From the NCBI GenBank assembly GCA_018333395.1, contig JAGXSQ010000133.1, forward strand, positions 1 to 5,087: a stretch of 5,087 bases of DNA, read 5' to 3'. The stretch comes from Dethiobacter sp. Lineage in GTDB: Bacteria > Bacillota_D > Dethiobacteria > Dethiobacterales > Dethiobacteraceae. The position numbers were made by a program, and so were the translations under genes. Under the pieces are notes generated by a model, which did not search any database, was not told the origin of the DNA, and saw only the letters and a list, made by a program, of their open reading frames with translations. Every line of letters starts with the position of its first letter. Positions within the stretch are counted from its first letter, which is position 1. Below are positions 1-5,087 of this stretch, piece by piece.

Positions 1-2
1 AA

Positions 3-218
3 GAATTAAGCCGTATTCTAGCCAATACGAACCGTCAAGCTCAGCCTGGCGATTATTTTATTTTAAACGAGGTGCAGACGCCTGCCGTCTTGGTGGAGAC
101 AGGATTTATTTCAAATCCGCAGGAGGCAGGACTGCTGAAGCAAGCGGAATACCAAGCCAAGTTGGCTTGGGCCATTTACTTGGCTGTGATAAAGTATGTT
201 GAGCAGCTAACAACGTAA
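3..218 (+). CDS. cwlD: N-acetylmuramoyl-L-alanine amidase (Amidase_3), C-terminal part, probably CwlD
   Basis: This is the 3' end of a gene cut by the window edge: 71 codons and a TAA stop. The visible part has the C-terminal signature of zinc-dependent Amidase_3 enzymes, which cut the bond between N-acetylmuramic acid and L-alanine of peptidoglycan. The segment PAVLVETGFISNPQEAGLL (visible residues 27-45) contains the glutamate that in this family is the catalytic acid/base (visible residue 32), followed by the usual SNPxE and EYQxK.A.AIY helix region. The zinc ligands (His, Glu, His) lie upstream, outside the window. The assignment to CwlD, which in Bacillus acts with PdaA to make muramic delta-lactam in the spore cortex, is an inference from the single-domain ending just after the amidase fold and from the nearby cdaA-cdaR locus, which lies in the same general region in Bacillus. 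It could be another Amidase_3 enzyme; the amidase call itself is firm. Confidence 0.8.
   Translation, partial: ELSRILANTNRQAQPGDYFILNEVQTPAVLVETGFISNPQEAGLLKQAEYQAKLAWAIYLAVIKYVEQLTT
152..170. repeat. Perfect 9-bp inverted repeat inside the amidase gene
   Basis: CCAAGCCAA and TTGGCTTGG flank a single central G. In RNA this would give a seven-pair stem with an AAGTT loop. It encodes Gln-Ala-Lys-Leu-Ala-Trp in a conserved helix region, so coding constraint may explain it. No T-run follows, so it is not a terminator. Confidence 0.5.
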
Positions 219-324
219 CGGTAACATATATTCGTGCTTTTCTTTTTAAGTTCCTTTAAAATAGATGTAAGGAAGAAAATTTTGGGTAATGATAGTCAAA
301 GAAAACTGATTGGAGTGAATTGCT

Positions 325-1680
325 ATGCGTACTGTGGTTCATGCCGGAATTTACCCGCATCCTCCCATTCTGATTTTAGAGGTAGGTGGTGCGGAGAGTG
401 TAAAAGTGGCTGCCACTGCCGAAGCAATGGCAGCAATGGCTGGCCGCGTAAAAACAAGTGGCGCGGAGACAATAGTCCTGATCACACCTCATGGACCGGT
501 ATTTCATGACGCCGTAGCGTTGTTGTCCGTAAACATCCTTGAAGGGTCATTGGCTCGTTTTGGCGCGCCCGGCGTAGGCGTTGCCTATCAGAATGATCTG
601 CAGTTACTTGCAGCTATCGAGCTTGAGGCCGACAAAGCCGGGATTCGGACGATAAGACTAGATGAGCACGGCGCTGCCGCCTATGGGGTATCGGCAGATT
701 TGGACCATGGCGCTTTGGTGCCGCTGTATTTCTTAGCCAAAAACGGTGTTCGGCTACCACTCGTTCATCTTACATTTGGACATCTTGCGTCGCAACAGTT
801 GTTCGCTTTCGGACAAGCTGTGCAACGTGCTTTGCTCCGTCTGAAGCGCCGCGCTGCCATTGTGGCAAGCGGTGACCTTTCGCATCGACTGACAAAAGAT
901 GCGCCCGCCGGTTTTTCGGCAGCCGGCCGGGAATTCGACCAAAAACTAGTCCAACTGCTGGAGCGCTTTGATCCCCAGTCTATTTTGAGCATAGACAACC
1001 GGCTGTTGGCAGAAGCGGGGGAATGCGGCTACCGCTCAATTGTAATTTGTCTCGGGATTCTGGATGGCCAAAGCGTGCAGCCGGAGATCATTTCTTATGA
1101 GGCGCCGTTTGGTGTAGGTTATCTGGTGGCAGATCTTACCCCCAAAGACACAAAAATGAAAAAAGATCGTGAGGCGGAAAGCGAGTTTGTACAGCTGGCA
1201 CGCACTACATTAGAAACATTTGTGCGTCACAAAGAAATTATTGAGCCACATTCCGGCTCCCCGCTTTTGGCGCAGCAAGCCGGCGTCTTCGTCTCTCTAA
1301 AAATAAACGGGCAGTTACGGGGTTGTATCGGTACTATAGCGCCGGTTCAGGACAATTTGGCGACAGAAATTGTGGAAAACACTATTTCTGCCGGGGTTTA
1401 TGACCCTCGTTTCCCTCCGGTTACGGTGGAGGAGTTGCCACTGATCGAGTATTCAGTCGATGTGCTTTCCCCGCCGGAGGCGATCAGCGGGCCGGGTGAA
1501 CTGGATCCGAAAAAATACGGTGTGATTGTCCAAAAGGGTGGGCGCAAAGGTCTGCTCCTGCCGGATTTGGACGGAGTAGATACGGTGGAGAGACAATTGT
1601 CGATTGCACTAGAAAAAGCCGGGATTATGCCAGAGGAGAGTTATCGAATTTCTCGCTTTCTGGTGACACGTTACTATTGA
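325..1680 (+). CDS. amrA: AmmeMemoRadiSam system protein A: LigB/MEMO-like domain fused to AMMECR1 domain
   Basis: The 451-residue protein has two domains and is probably cytoplasmic, as no signal peptide or membrane segment is visible. Residues 1 to about 271 resemble class III extradiol dioxygenase subunit B (LigB) and the related MEMO family: YPHPP (His12), ITPHGPVFHD (His56), DLDHG (His128), SGDLSHRL (Asp184, His187), ECGYRS (Cys234) and SYEAPFGVGY (258-266). Residues about 283-451 are an AMMECR1 domain, with the hallmark LRGCIGT (331-337, Cys334), YDPRFPPVTVEEL (359-371) and KGLLLPDLDGVDT (408-420). ATG 325 is the first possible start, since an in-frame TGA lies at 316-318, and GGAG at 312-315 gives suitable spacing. 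The next gene, amrS, follows after 16 bases, so the two are very likely cotranscribed. In other genomes AMMECR1, MEMO and the radical SAM protein are separate; here two are fused. To my knowledge the reaction catalysed is not firmly established, so I assign membership of the system, not a substrate. Confidence 0.9.
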   Translation: MRTVVHAGIYPHPPILILEVGGAESVKVAATAEAMAAMAGRVKTSGAETIVLITPHGPVFHDAVALLSVNILEGSLARFGAPGVGVAYQNDLQLLAAIELEADKAGIRTIRLDEHGAAAYGVSADLDHGALVPLYFLAKNGVRLPLVHLTFGHLASQQLFAFGQAVQRALLRLKRRAAIVASGDLSHRLTKDAPAGFSAAGREFDQKLVQLLERFDPQSILSIDNRLLAEAGECGYRSIVICLGILDGQSVQPEIISYEAPFGVGYLVADLTPKDTKMKKDREAESEFVQLARTTLETFVRHKEIIEPHSGSPLLAQQAGVFVSLKINGQLRGCIGTIAPVQDNLATEIVENTISAGVYDPRFPPVTVEELPLIEYSVDVLSPPEAISGPGELDPKKYGVIVQKGGRKGLLLPDLDGVDTVERQLSIALEKAGIMPEESYRISRFLVTRYY

Positions 1681-1686
1681 AGGGAG
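1681..1686 (+). promoter_or_regulatory. Shine-Dalgarno sequence deciding the amrS start
   Basis: AGGGAG begins directly after the TGA stop (1678-1680) of the preceding gene. It is 10 bases before ATG 1697, 7 before TTG 1694, but only one base before GTG 1688. This spacing argues against the longest reading of the frame. Its position at the upstream stop codon also suggests translational coupling. Confidence 0.65.
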
Positions 1687-1696
1687 CGTGGAATTG

Positions 1697-2689
1697 ATGC
1701 AGGAAGCGCTTTATTATGAAAAACAAGACGCCGGAGTGCGCTGCTTGCTCTGTCCGCATTTTTGCTCTTTGGGGGCTGCTGAAACCGGTCGCTGCGGCGT
1801 GCGGCGAGAAAAAGACGGCTTGCTTTTCACCATGAATTATGGTTTATGCGCCGCGCTGGCCATGGATCCGATCGAAAAAAAGCCGCTCTACCATTTCTAT
1901 CCCGGCCGCAAAATTCTTTCCATTGGTACGGCAGGCTGTAATTTGAGCTGCGGTTTTTGCCAGAACTGGCAACTGGCTACAGGAACTCCGGGCGTTGAAA
2001 GCGTCATGCTAAACCCGACGGAATTGATCGCACTCCTTGAAAGTTACTCAGAGCAAAACCCACTGGGGATTGCTTACACCTATTCAGAACCGGGTATCTG
2101 GTATGAGTACGTCTTGGCGGCAGCCATACTTACTCAAAAGCGGGGTTATAAAAATGTGCTTGTTACAAATGGCTTCTTAAATGAGGCACCACTGCAAGAA
2201 TTGCTCCCCTATCTTGACGCGTTGAATATTGATGTGAAAGCATTCAATGAGGACTATTACCGCCGGTATTGCGGCGGGCGCCTGGCACCGGTTTTGCGCT
2301 ACGTGGAAATGGCGGCAGCGGCAGCCCATATAGAGCTGACTTATCTGGTAGTTCCCACGCTTAATGATAGTGAAGCCGAGATTCGCCGCTTTGCCGCCTG
2401 GGTTGCCGGTCTTAGTCCTGACATTCCAGTTCATTTCTCGCGCTATTATCCTCAACATAAATTTACGCTACCGGCCACGCCTGTGGCATTAATGGAAAAT
2501 ATTGCGGCGATAGCTAAGGAAAAGTTGTCGCATGTCTATCTTGGCAATCTTTGGGGTCATCAGTTGGCCCATACTTTTTGCTCCCAGTGTGGTTTGAAGC
2601 TGATTCATCGAGACGGCTATCAAGTACAGTCGGATTTGAGCGACGGCAAATGCCCGCATTGTGGTCAGCTTTACAGTGGTCAGCGTTAA
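1697..2689 (+). CDS. amrS: AmmeMemoRadiSam system radical SAM enzyme AmrS
   Basis: This 330-residue radical SAM protein has the cluster motif CNLSCGFC (Cys81, Cys85, Cys88), which binds the [4Fe-4S] cluster that cleaves S-adenosylmethionine. Further barrel motifs follow: YTYSEP (127-132), VTNGF (156-160), NIDVKAF (177-183), VVPTLND (218-224) and HFSRYYP (246-252). Two more cysteine groups frame the barrel: CLLCPHFC plus Cys33 at the N-terminus (16, 19, 23, 33), and a ribbon-like CSQC...CPHC at the C-terminus (295, 298, 319, 322). Both are typical of AmrS and resemble pyruvate formate-lyase-activating enzyme relatives. I chose ATG 1697 because AGGGAG at 1681-1686 is 10 bases upstream and because AmrS proteins usually begin shortly before the EALYYEK segment. 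An in-frame GTG at 1688 lies only one base after that Shine-Dalgarno; TTG 1694 is possible. The gene follows the AMMECR1 fusion by 16 bases, supporting joint function. The family call is firm, the substrate unknown. Confidence 0.92.
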   Translation: MQEALYYEKQDAGVRCLLCPHFCSLGAAETGRCGVRREKDGLLFTMNYGLCAALAMDPIEKKPLYHFYPGRKILSIGTAGCNLSCGFCQNWQLATGTPGVESVMLNPTELIALLESYSEQNPLGIAYTYSEPGIWYEYVLAAAILTQKRGYKNVLVTNGFLNEAPLQELLPYLDALNIDVKAFNEDYYRRYCGGRLAPVLRYVEMAAAAAHIELTYLVVPTLNDSEAEIRRFAAWVAGLSPDIPVHFSRYYPQHKFTLPATPVALMENIAAIAKEKLSHVYLGNLWGHQLAHTFCSQCGLKLIHRDGYQVQSDLSDGKCPHCGQLYSGQR

Positions 2690-2694
2690 AGCTG

Positions 2695-2742
2695 TCAAAA
2701 ATAATAACATGTTTTCCCTGTCCGACGGCATACTATTTTTGA
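2695..2742. repeat. A/T-rich inverted repeat between amrS and the symporter gene
   Basis: The left arm TCAAAAATAATA (2695-2706) and the right arm TACTATTTTTGA (2731-2742) are complementary at 11 of 12 positions; the mismatch is A2704 against C2733. The central spacer is 24 bases. The right arm ends in five T, so a weak terminator after amrS is one reading, but the stem holds only one G-C pair. A regulatory protein site is another reading. The repeat lies just upstream of the symporter's ribosome binding site. Confidence 0.5.
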
Positions 2743-2754
2743 GAGAAGATGGAC

Positions 2755-2761
2755 GGGGGGG
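2755..2761 (+). promoter_or_regulatory. Unusual all-G Shine-Dalgarno of the symporter gene
   Basis: A run of seven G ends six bases before the GTG start at 2768. It can pair with the anti-Shine-Dalgarno CCUCC using G-U wobbles and is the only purine-rich candidate at correct spacing; GAGAGAAG at 2741-2748 is too distant. It fixes GTG 2768 as the start. Confidence 0.55.
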
Positions 2762-2767
2762 TTAGCT

Positions 2768-4117
2768 GTGGGCATAGTTGAAATTTTGAGCAATTTCAAT
2801 CGCTTGCTCCACGATTTTGTCGGTGGGCCGGTGCTGACTGCTGCCATTCTCACCACAGGCATCTATCTTACGGTGCGCTGCAAATTTCTGCAGGTTCGCT
2901 GCTTTAGCCTGATGCTTAAAGAAACAGTCTTTAGCATTTTTCAGTCGGAAAAAAGCGGCAAAGGGGAGCTAAGCCCTTTCCAGGCACTGACTACTGCTCT
3001 TGCTGCCACAATCGGTACGGGAAACATTGCCGGCGTGGCAACCGCCATTACTCTAGGCGGTCCAGGCGCAATTTTCTGGATGTGGGTTTCTGCTTTCTTT
3101 GGGATGGTGACAAAATATGCGGAAGTAGTTTTAGCCGTCCACTATCGGCAAACCAGTCAGGGCGGCATGGTGGTGGGAGGGCCGATGTATTTTTTGGAAT
3201 ATGGCCTAAGAAACCGCTTTTTAGCCGTGCTGTTTGCTCTCTTTGGTTCACTTGCTGCTTTTGGCATCGGCAATCTGGTGCAGGCCAATTCGGCGGCAGA
3301 CGCGGTACACCAGGCCTTTAATATCCCGCCGCTCGTGACGGGCGTGGCTTTGTCGATTGCTACAGCTTTGGTGATTTTGGGGGGCATTCGCCGGGTGGCT
3401 GCGCTCACTGCTAAGCTGATTCCGCTGATGTCAGCATTTTATCTGGCGGGTGCCCTGATTATTCTGCTGTCGTTTGCCGACCGGATTCCCGCCGCCTTTG
3501 CTGCCATCATCGGGAATGCCTTTACAGGCAGTGCCGCCGTGGGTGGGTTTGCCGGAGCCGGCGTACTGCAAGCGTTTCGCTTTGGTGTGGCACGCGGCAT
3601 CTTTACTAACGAAGCAGGCCTTGGCAGCGCTTCCATTGCCCACGCTGCCGCAAAAACGGACCATCCCGCCCGACAGGGGCTTTGGGGTATCTTTGAAGTT
3701 TTTTTTGACACCCATCTTGTCTGCACCATAACTGCCCTCACGATTTTGGTGACTGGCGTCTGGATTGAAGGGCTTGAGGGCGCAGCTTTGACCACGGCCG
3801 CATTCAGCCGTGGTCTACCAGGTGTAGGCGGCTATATTGTGGCGTTCAGCCTAATATTTTTCGCTTTCTCCACGCTGGTTGCTTGGTCATTTTACGGTGA
3901 GAGATGCTGCGAATATCTGGCAGGTACCGGCTCAATAATCTTATACCGGTTGGTCTGGATTTTGCTAATCCCCGTGGGAGCTATGGGTGGTATAAGAACA
4001 GTTTGGGCCTTGGCCGATACCTTAAATGGGTTGATGGCCATTCCCAATCTTATCGGTCTTTGGGGACTAAGCGGTGTGATTATGGCGCTGACCCGGGAGT
4101 TTTTCCGCCGGCGCTAA
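2768..4117 (+). CDS. Alanine/glycine:cation symporter family protein (AGCS, AlsT/DagA type)
   Basis: The protein has 449 residues and is almost entirely made of hydrophobic helices, so it sits in the cytoplasmic membrane. AGCS (Pfam Na_Ala_symp) transporters import alanine, glycine or related amino acids with Na+ or H+. Family signatures run in order: IGTGNIAGVATAI (82-94, the discontinuous helix lining the substrate site), GGPMYFLE (137-144), GNLVQANS (168-175), GIFTNEAGLGSA (277-288), the QGLWG...FFDT segment ending at Asp314, and AWSFYGERCCEYL (372-384). The length is normal for a compact member (about 450-500), and nothing appears broken. The GTG start at 2768 is supported by a G-rich Shine-Dalgarno (2755-2761) six bases upstream; no other common start codon lies just upstream in frame. 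The gene is flanked by gaps of 78 and 115 bases and may be its own transcription unit. The exact substrate (alanine, glycine, serine or glutamine) cannot be read from the sequence. Confidence 0.93.
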   Translation: MGIVEILSNFNRLLHDFVGGPVLTAAILTTGIYLTVRCKFLQVRCFSLMLKETVFSIFQSEKSGKGELSPFQALTTALAATIGTGNIAGVATAITLGGPGAIFWMWVSAFFGMVTKYAEVVLAVHYRQTSQGGMVVGGPMYFLEYGLRNRFLAVLFALFGSLAAFGIGNLVQANSAADAVHQAFNIPPLVTGVALSIATALVILGGIRRVAALTAKLIPLMSAFYLAGALIILLSFADRIPAAFAAIIGNAFTGSAAVGGFAGAGVLQAFRFGVARGIFTNEAGLGSASIAHAAAKTDHPARQGLWGIFEVFFDTHLVCTITALTILVTGVWIEGLEGAALTTAAFSRGLPGVGGYIVAFSLIFFAFSTLVAWSFYGERCCEYLAGTGSIILYRLVWILLIPVGAMGGIRTVWALADTLNGLMAIPNLIGLWGLSGVIMALTREFFRRR

Positions 4118-4118
4118 G

Positions 4119-4163
4119 CTTCCAGATAAAAAAAGATAAGCGTTGCGGTCTGGCAGGTTTTTT
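4119..4163 (+). terminator. Possible rho-independent terminator after the symporter gene
   Basis: CTTCCAGA (4119-4126) can pair with TCTGGCAG (4149-4156), giving seven pairs and one T-C mismatch. One base later comes a run of six T (4158-4163). The loop is long (22 bases) and A-rich, which weakens the call. Position fits: it begins two bases after the symporter stop and lies 70 bases before cdaA. A competing hairpin using 4146-4150 and 4166-4170 overlaps the right arm. Confidence 0.4.
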
Positions 4164-4219
4164 GCGACCGGCTAGCGAATAAGAAAACAGTCGAGTGGGA
4201 TATTTACCCTTTGCCTTTT

Positions 4220-4224
4220 GGAGG
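4220..4224 (+). promoter_or_regulatory. Strong Shine-Dalgarno deciding the cdaA start
   Basis: GGAGG, continuing into TGA, is a near-perfect match to the anti-Shine-Dalgarno. It lies eight bases before GTG 4233. The in-frame TTG at 4218 overlaps this site and so cannot use it, which makes GTG 4233 the start. Confidence 0.8.
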
Positions 4225-4232
4225 TGACGGAC

Positions 4233-5045
4233 GTGGCGCAATTTCTGCAAATAATTACTGCTTTAAACTGGTTGAGTCTGTTGGATATCGCCCTCGTTGC
4301 CTATGTTTTTTATAAAGCAATTATTCTTATCCGCGGAACACGCGCAGAGCAATTGGTTAAAGGACTGGCTGTACTGCTGATTGCTACGGTGGTAAGCGGG
4401 CAGCTTGGGTTGCATACATTTCATTGGCTGCTGCGCAATACGATGGCTATCGGCCTTGTGGCTATTGCCATTCTTTTTCAGCCGGAATTACGCAGAGCTC
4501 TGGAAACTTTAGGGCGCGGCAAAATTTTTACCCGCAGCAACTACCTATATGCTGATACAGATTTTGAGCTGATGCTGGATGAATTGATTAAAGCCGTGCA
4601 AGTATTGGTGAAAAAACGGCTTGGTGCCTTAATTGTGCTGGAGCGGGAGACCGGGCTTAACGAACTGGTGGAAACAGGGATTTTTATTGATGGGCAAGTG
4701 ACAGCGGAGCTGTTAATCAATATTTTTCTGCCCCGCAGCCCTTTGCACGACGGAGCAGTAATTATCCGCGGGAACCGAATGATGGCTGCAGGCTGTTATC
4801 TGCCGTTGACAGAAAACCCTAATCTTAGTACGGAACTGGGTACCAGGCACCGCGCAGCTTTAGGCGTCTCGGAACAATCGGATGCGGTGGCAATTGTTGT
4901 CTCCGAGGAGACGGGGGTAGTTTCGATCACAAACAATGGGAAGCTGACACGCTACTTGGATGAGAAAACGCTGAAACAGTTGCTGATTAATTTATGCAAG
5001 CCGCCTGCCCAAAACCAGAGTTTCTGGCAATGGAGGTCGAACTGA
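4233..5045 (+). CDS. cdaA: Diadenylate cyclase CdaA
   Basis: CdaA joins two ATP molecules into cyclic di-AMP, a second messenger controlling potassium and osmolyte balance and cell-wall stress responses in Bacillota. From GTG 4233 the protein has 270 residues, close to the 273 of Bacillus subtilis CdaA. Three membrane helices come first (about 13-33, 41-56 and 63-82), then a short linker ending with FQPELRRALETLGRG (82-96), then the DAC domain (about 105-250). The DAC domain carries both catalytic motifs intact: SPLHDGAVI with DGA at 173-175, and LGTRHRAALG with RHR at 205-207; SEETG (224-228) is also conserved. The DGA aspartate is a metal-binding residue in known DAC enzymes. The cdaR start follows after one base, so the two are translationally coupled; CdaR binds and tunes CdaA in other species. 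No clear sigma-A promoter is visible in the 115-base gap upstream. The family call is certain. Confidence 0.96.
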   Translation: MAQFLQIITALNWLSLLDIALVAYVFYKAIILIRGTRAEQLVKGLAVLLIATVVSGQLGLHTFHWLLRNTMAIGLVAIAILFQPELRRALETLGRGKIFTRSNYLYADTDFELMLDELIKAVQVLVKKRLGALIVLERETGLNELVETGIFIDGQVTAELLINIFLPRSPLHDGAVIIRGNRMMAAGCYLPLTENPNLSTELGTRHRAALGVSEQSDAVAIVVSEETGVVSITNNGKLTRYLDEKTLKQLLINLCKPPAQNQSFWQWRSN

Positions 5046-5046
5046 G

Positions 5047-5087
5047 ATGATGGAACGCCTCCTAAAAAACAACACTATCGTAAAAGT
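5047..5087 (+). CDS. cdaR: CdaR (YbbR-domain protein), N-terminal start only
   Basis: Only 13 complete codons are visible before the window ends: MMERLLKNNTIVK. The pattern M-x-R-L-L-x-N-N followed by a K and a hydrophobic stretch is the usual start of YbbR/CdaR proteins, whose N-terminal membrane anchor begins here. GGAGG at 5032-5036, inside the last codons of cdaA, is 10 bases before ATG 5047; ATG 5050 is an alternative. The one-base gap to cdaA matches the conserved cdaA-cdaR(-glmM) gene order, and CdaR is a known interaction partner and regulator of CdaA. The call leans on context as much as on the short sequence. Confidence 0.8.
   Translation, partial: MMERLLKNNTIVK

Noticed and set aside
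219..324. Promoter for the amrA-amrS unit, e.g. TAAAAT at 257-262 as -10
   Set aside because: No TTGACA-like -35 exists at 16-18 bases upstream. A promoter may be present, but none can be placed with confidence. A weak A/T hairpin (TTTTAAG/CTTTAAAA, 244-261) has no following T-run, so it was not called a terminator.
1688..1696. Three-codon N-terminal extension of amrS starting at GTG 1688
   Set aside because: The only Shine-Dalgarno (1681-1686) is one base away from this GTG, and the family normally begins near the later ATG.
2729..2735. CATACTA, a perfect match to the sigma-G (forespore) -10 element, upstream of the symporter gene
   Set aside because: No convincing -35 element lies 17-18 bases upstream (sequence there is TAACAT/AACATG), and seven-base matches in A/T-rich gaps are common. 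The match also overlaps the inverted-repeat arm.
3157..3795. Long open frames on the minus strand and in other plus frames across the symporter, amrA and amrS genes
   Set aside because: Their translations show no family motifs, and they overlap strongly supported genes; they are frame shadows of the coding sequence.
4218..4232. Five-codon N-terminal extension of cdaA starting at TTG 4218
   Set aside because: The TTG overlaps the strong GGAGG site that serves GTG 4233, and 270 residues fits the family length.
4118..4232. c-di-AMP (ydaO-type) riboswitch upstream of cdaA
   Set aside because: The gap is too short for the aptamer and its conserved core motifs are not visible.

Overview
The window reads as part of a chromosome of an anaerobic, probably endospore-forming member of the Bacillota. 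The inference rests on three things: a CwlD-type cell-wall amidase, an AmmeMemoRadiSam gene pair (most common in anaerobes), and a cdaA-cdaR locus for cyclic di-AMP, all with strong Shine-Dalgarno sequences and frequent GTG starts. A Negativicutes (Sporomusa/Pelosinus-like) host would fit, but the sequence alone does not prove it. All six genes lie on the + strand, and coding density is high. There is no RNA gene, CRISPR array, insertion sequence or other sign of recent transfer, and no gene-free stretch exceeds about 115 bases.

Layout. Positions 3-218 hold the last 71 codons of an Amidase_3 N-acetylmuramoyl-L-alanine amidase, probably cwlD. After a 106-base gap comes a two-gene unit. The first gene (325-1680) encodes a 451-residue fusion of a LigB/MEMO-like metal-site domain with an AMMECR1 domain. 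The second (1697-2689) encodes the radical SAM partner AmrS. The pair carries all three parts of the AmmeMemoRadiSam set in two genes. After 78 bases comes an alanine/glycine:cation symporter (2768-4117), a multi-pass membrane protein. A 115-base gap with a possible intrinsic terminator separates it from cdaA (4233-5045), the membrane diadenylate cyclase. One base after cdaA, cdaR (YbbR-domain regulator) begins at 5047 and runs off the end of the window.

How they work together. cdaA and cdaR are translationally close and known partners in c-di-AMP synthesis at the membrane; in many Bacillota glmM follows. CwlD acts in cell-wall (spore cortex) remodelling. The fusion protein and AmrS almost certainly act together, although to my knowledge the reaction of this widespread system is not firmly established; it is the most interesting unit here. 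The symporter may simply be co-located. Two translation starts need care: amrS most likely starts at ATG 1697 rather than the upstream GTG 1688, and cdaA at GTG 4233 rather than TTG 4218, because of where the Shine-Dalgarno sequences lie.
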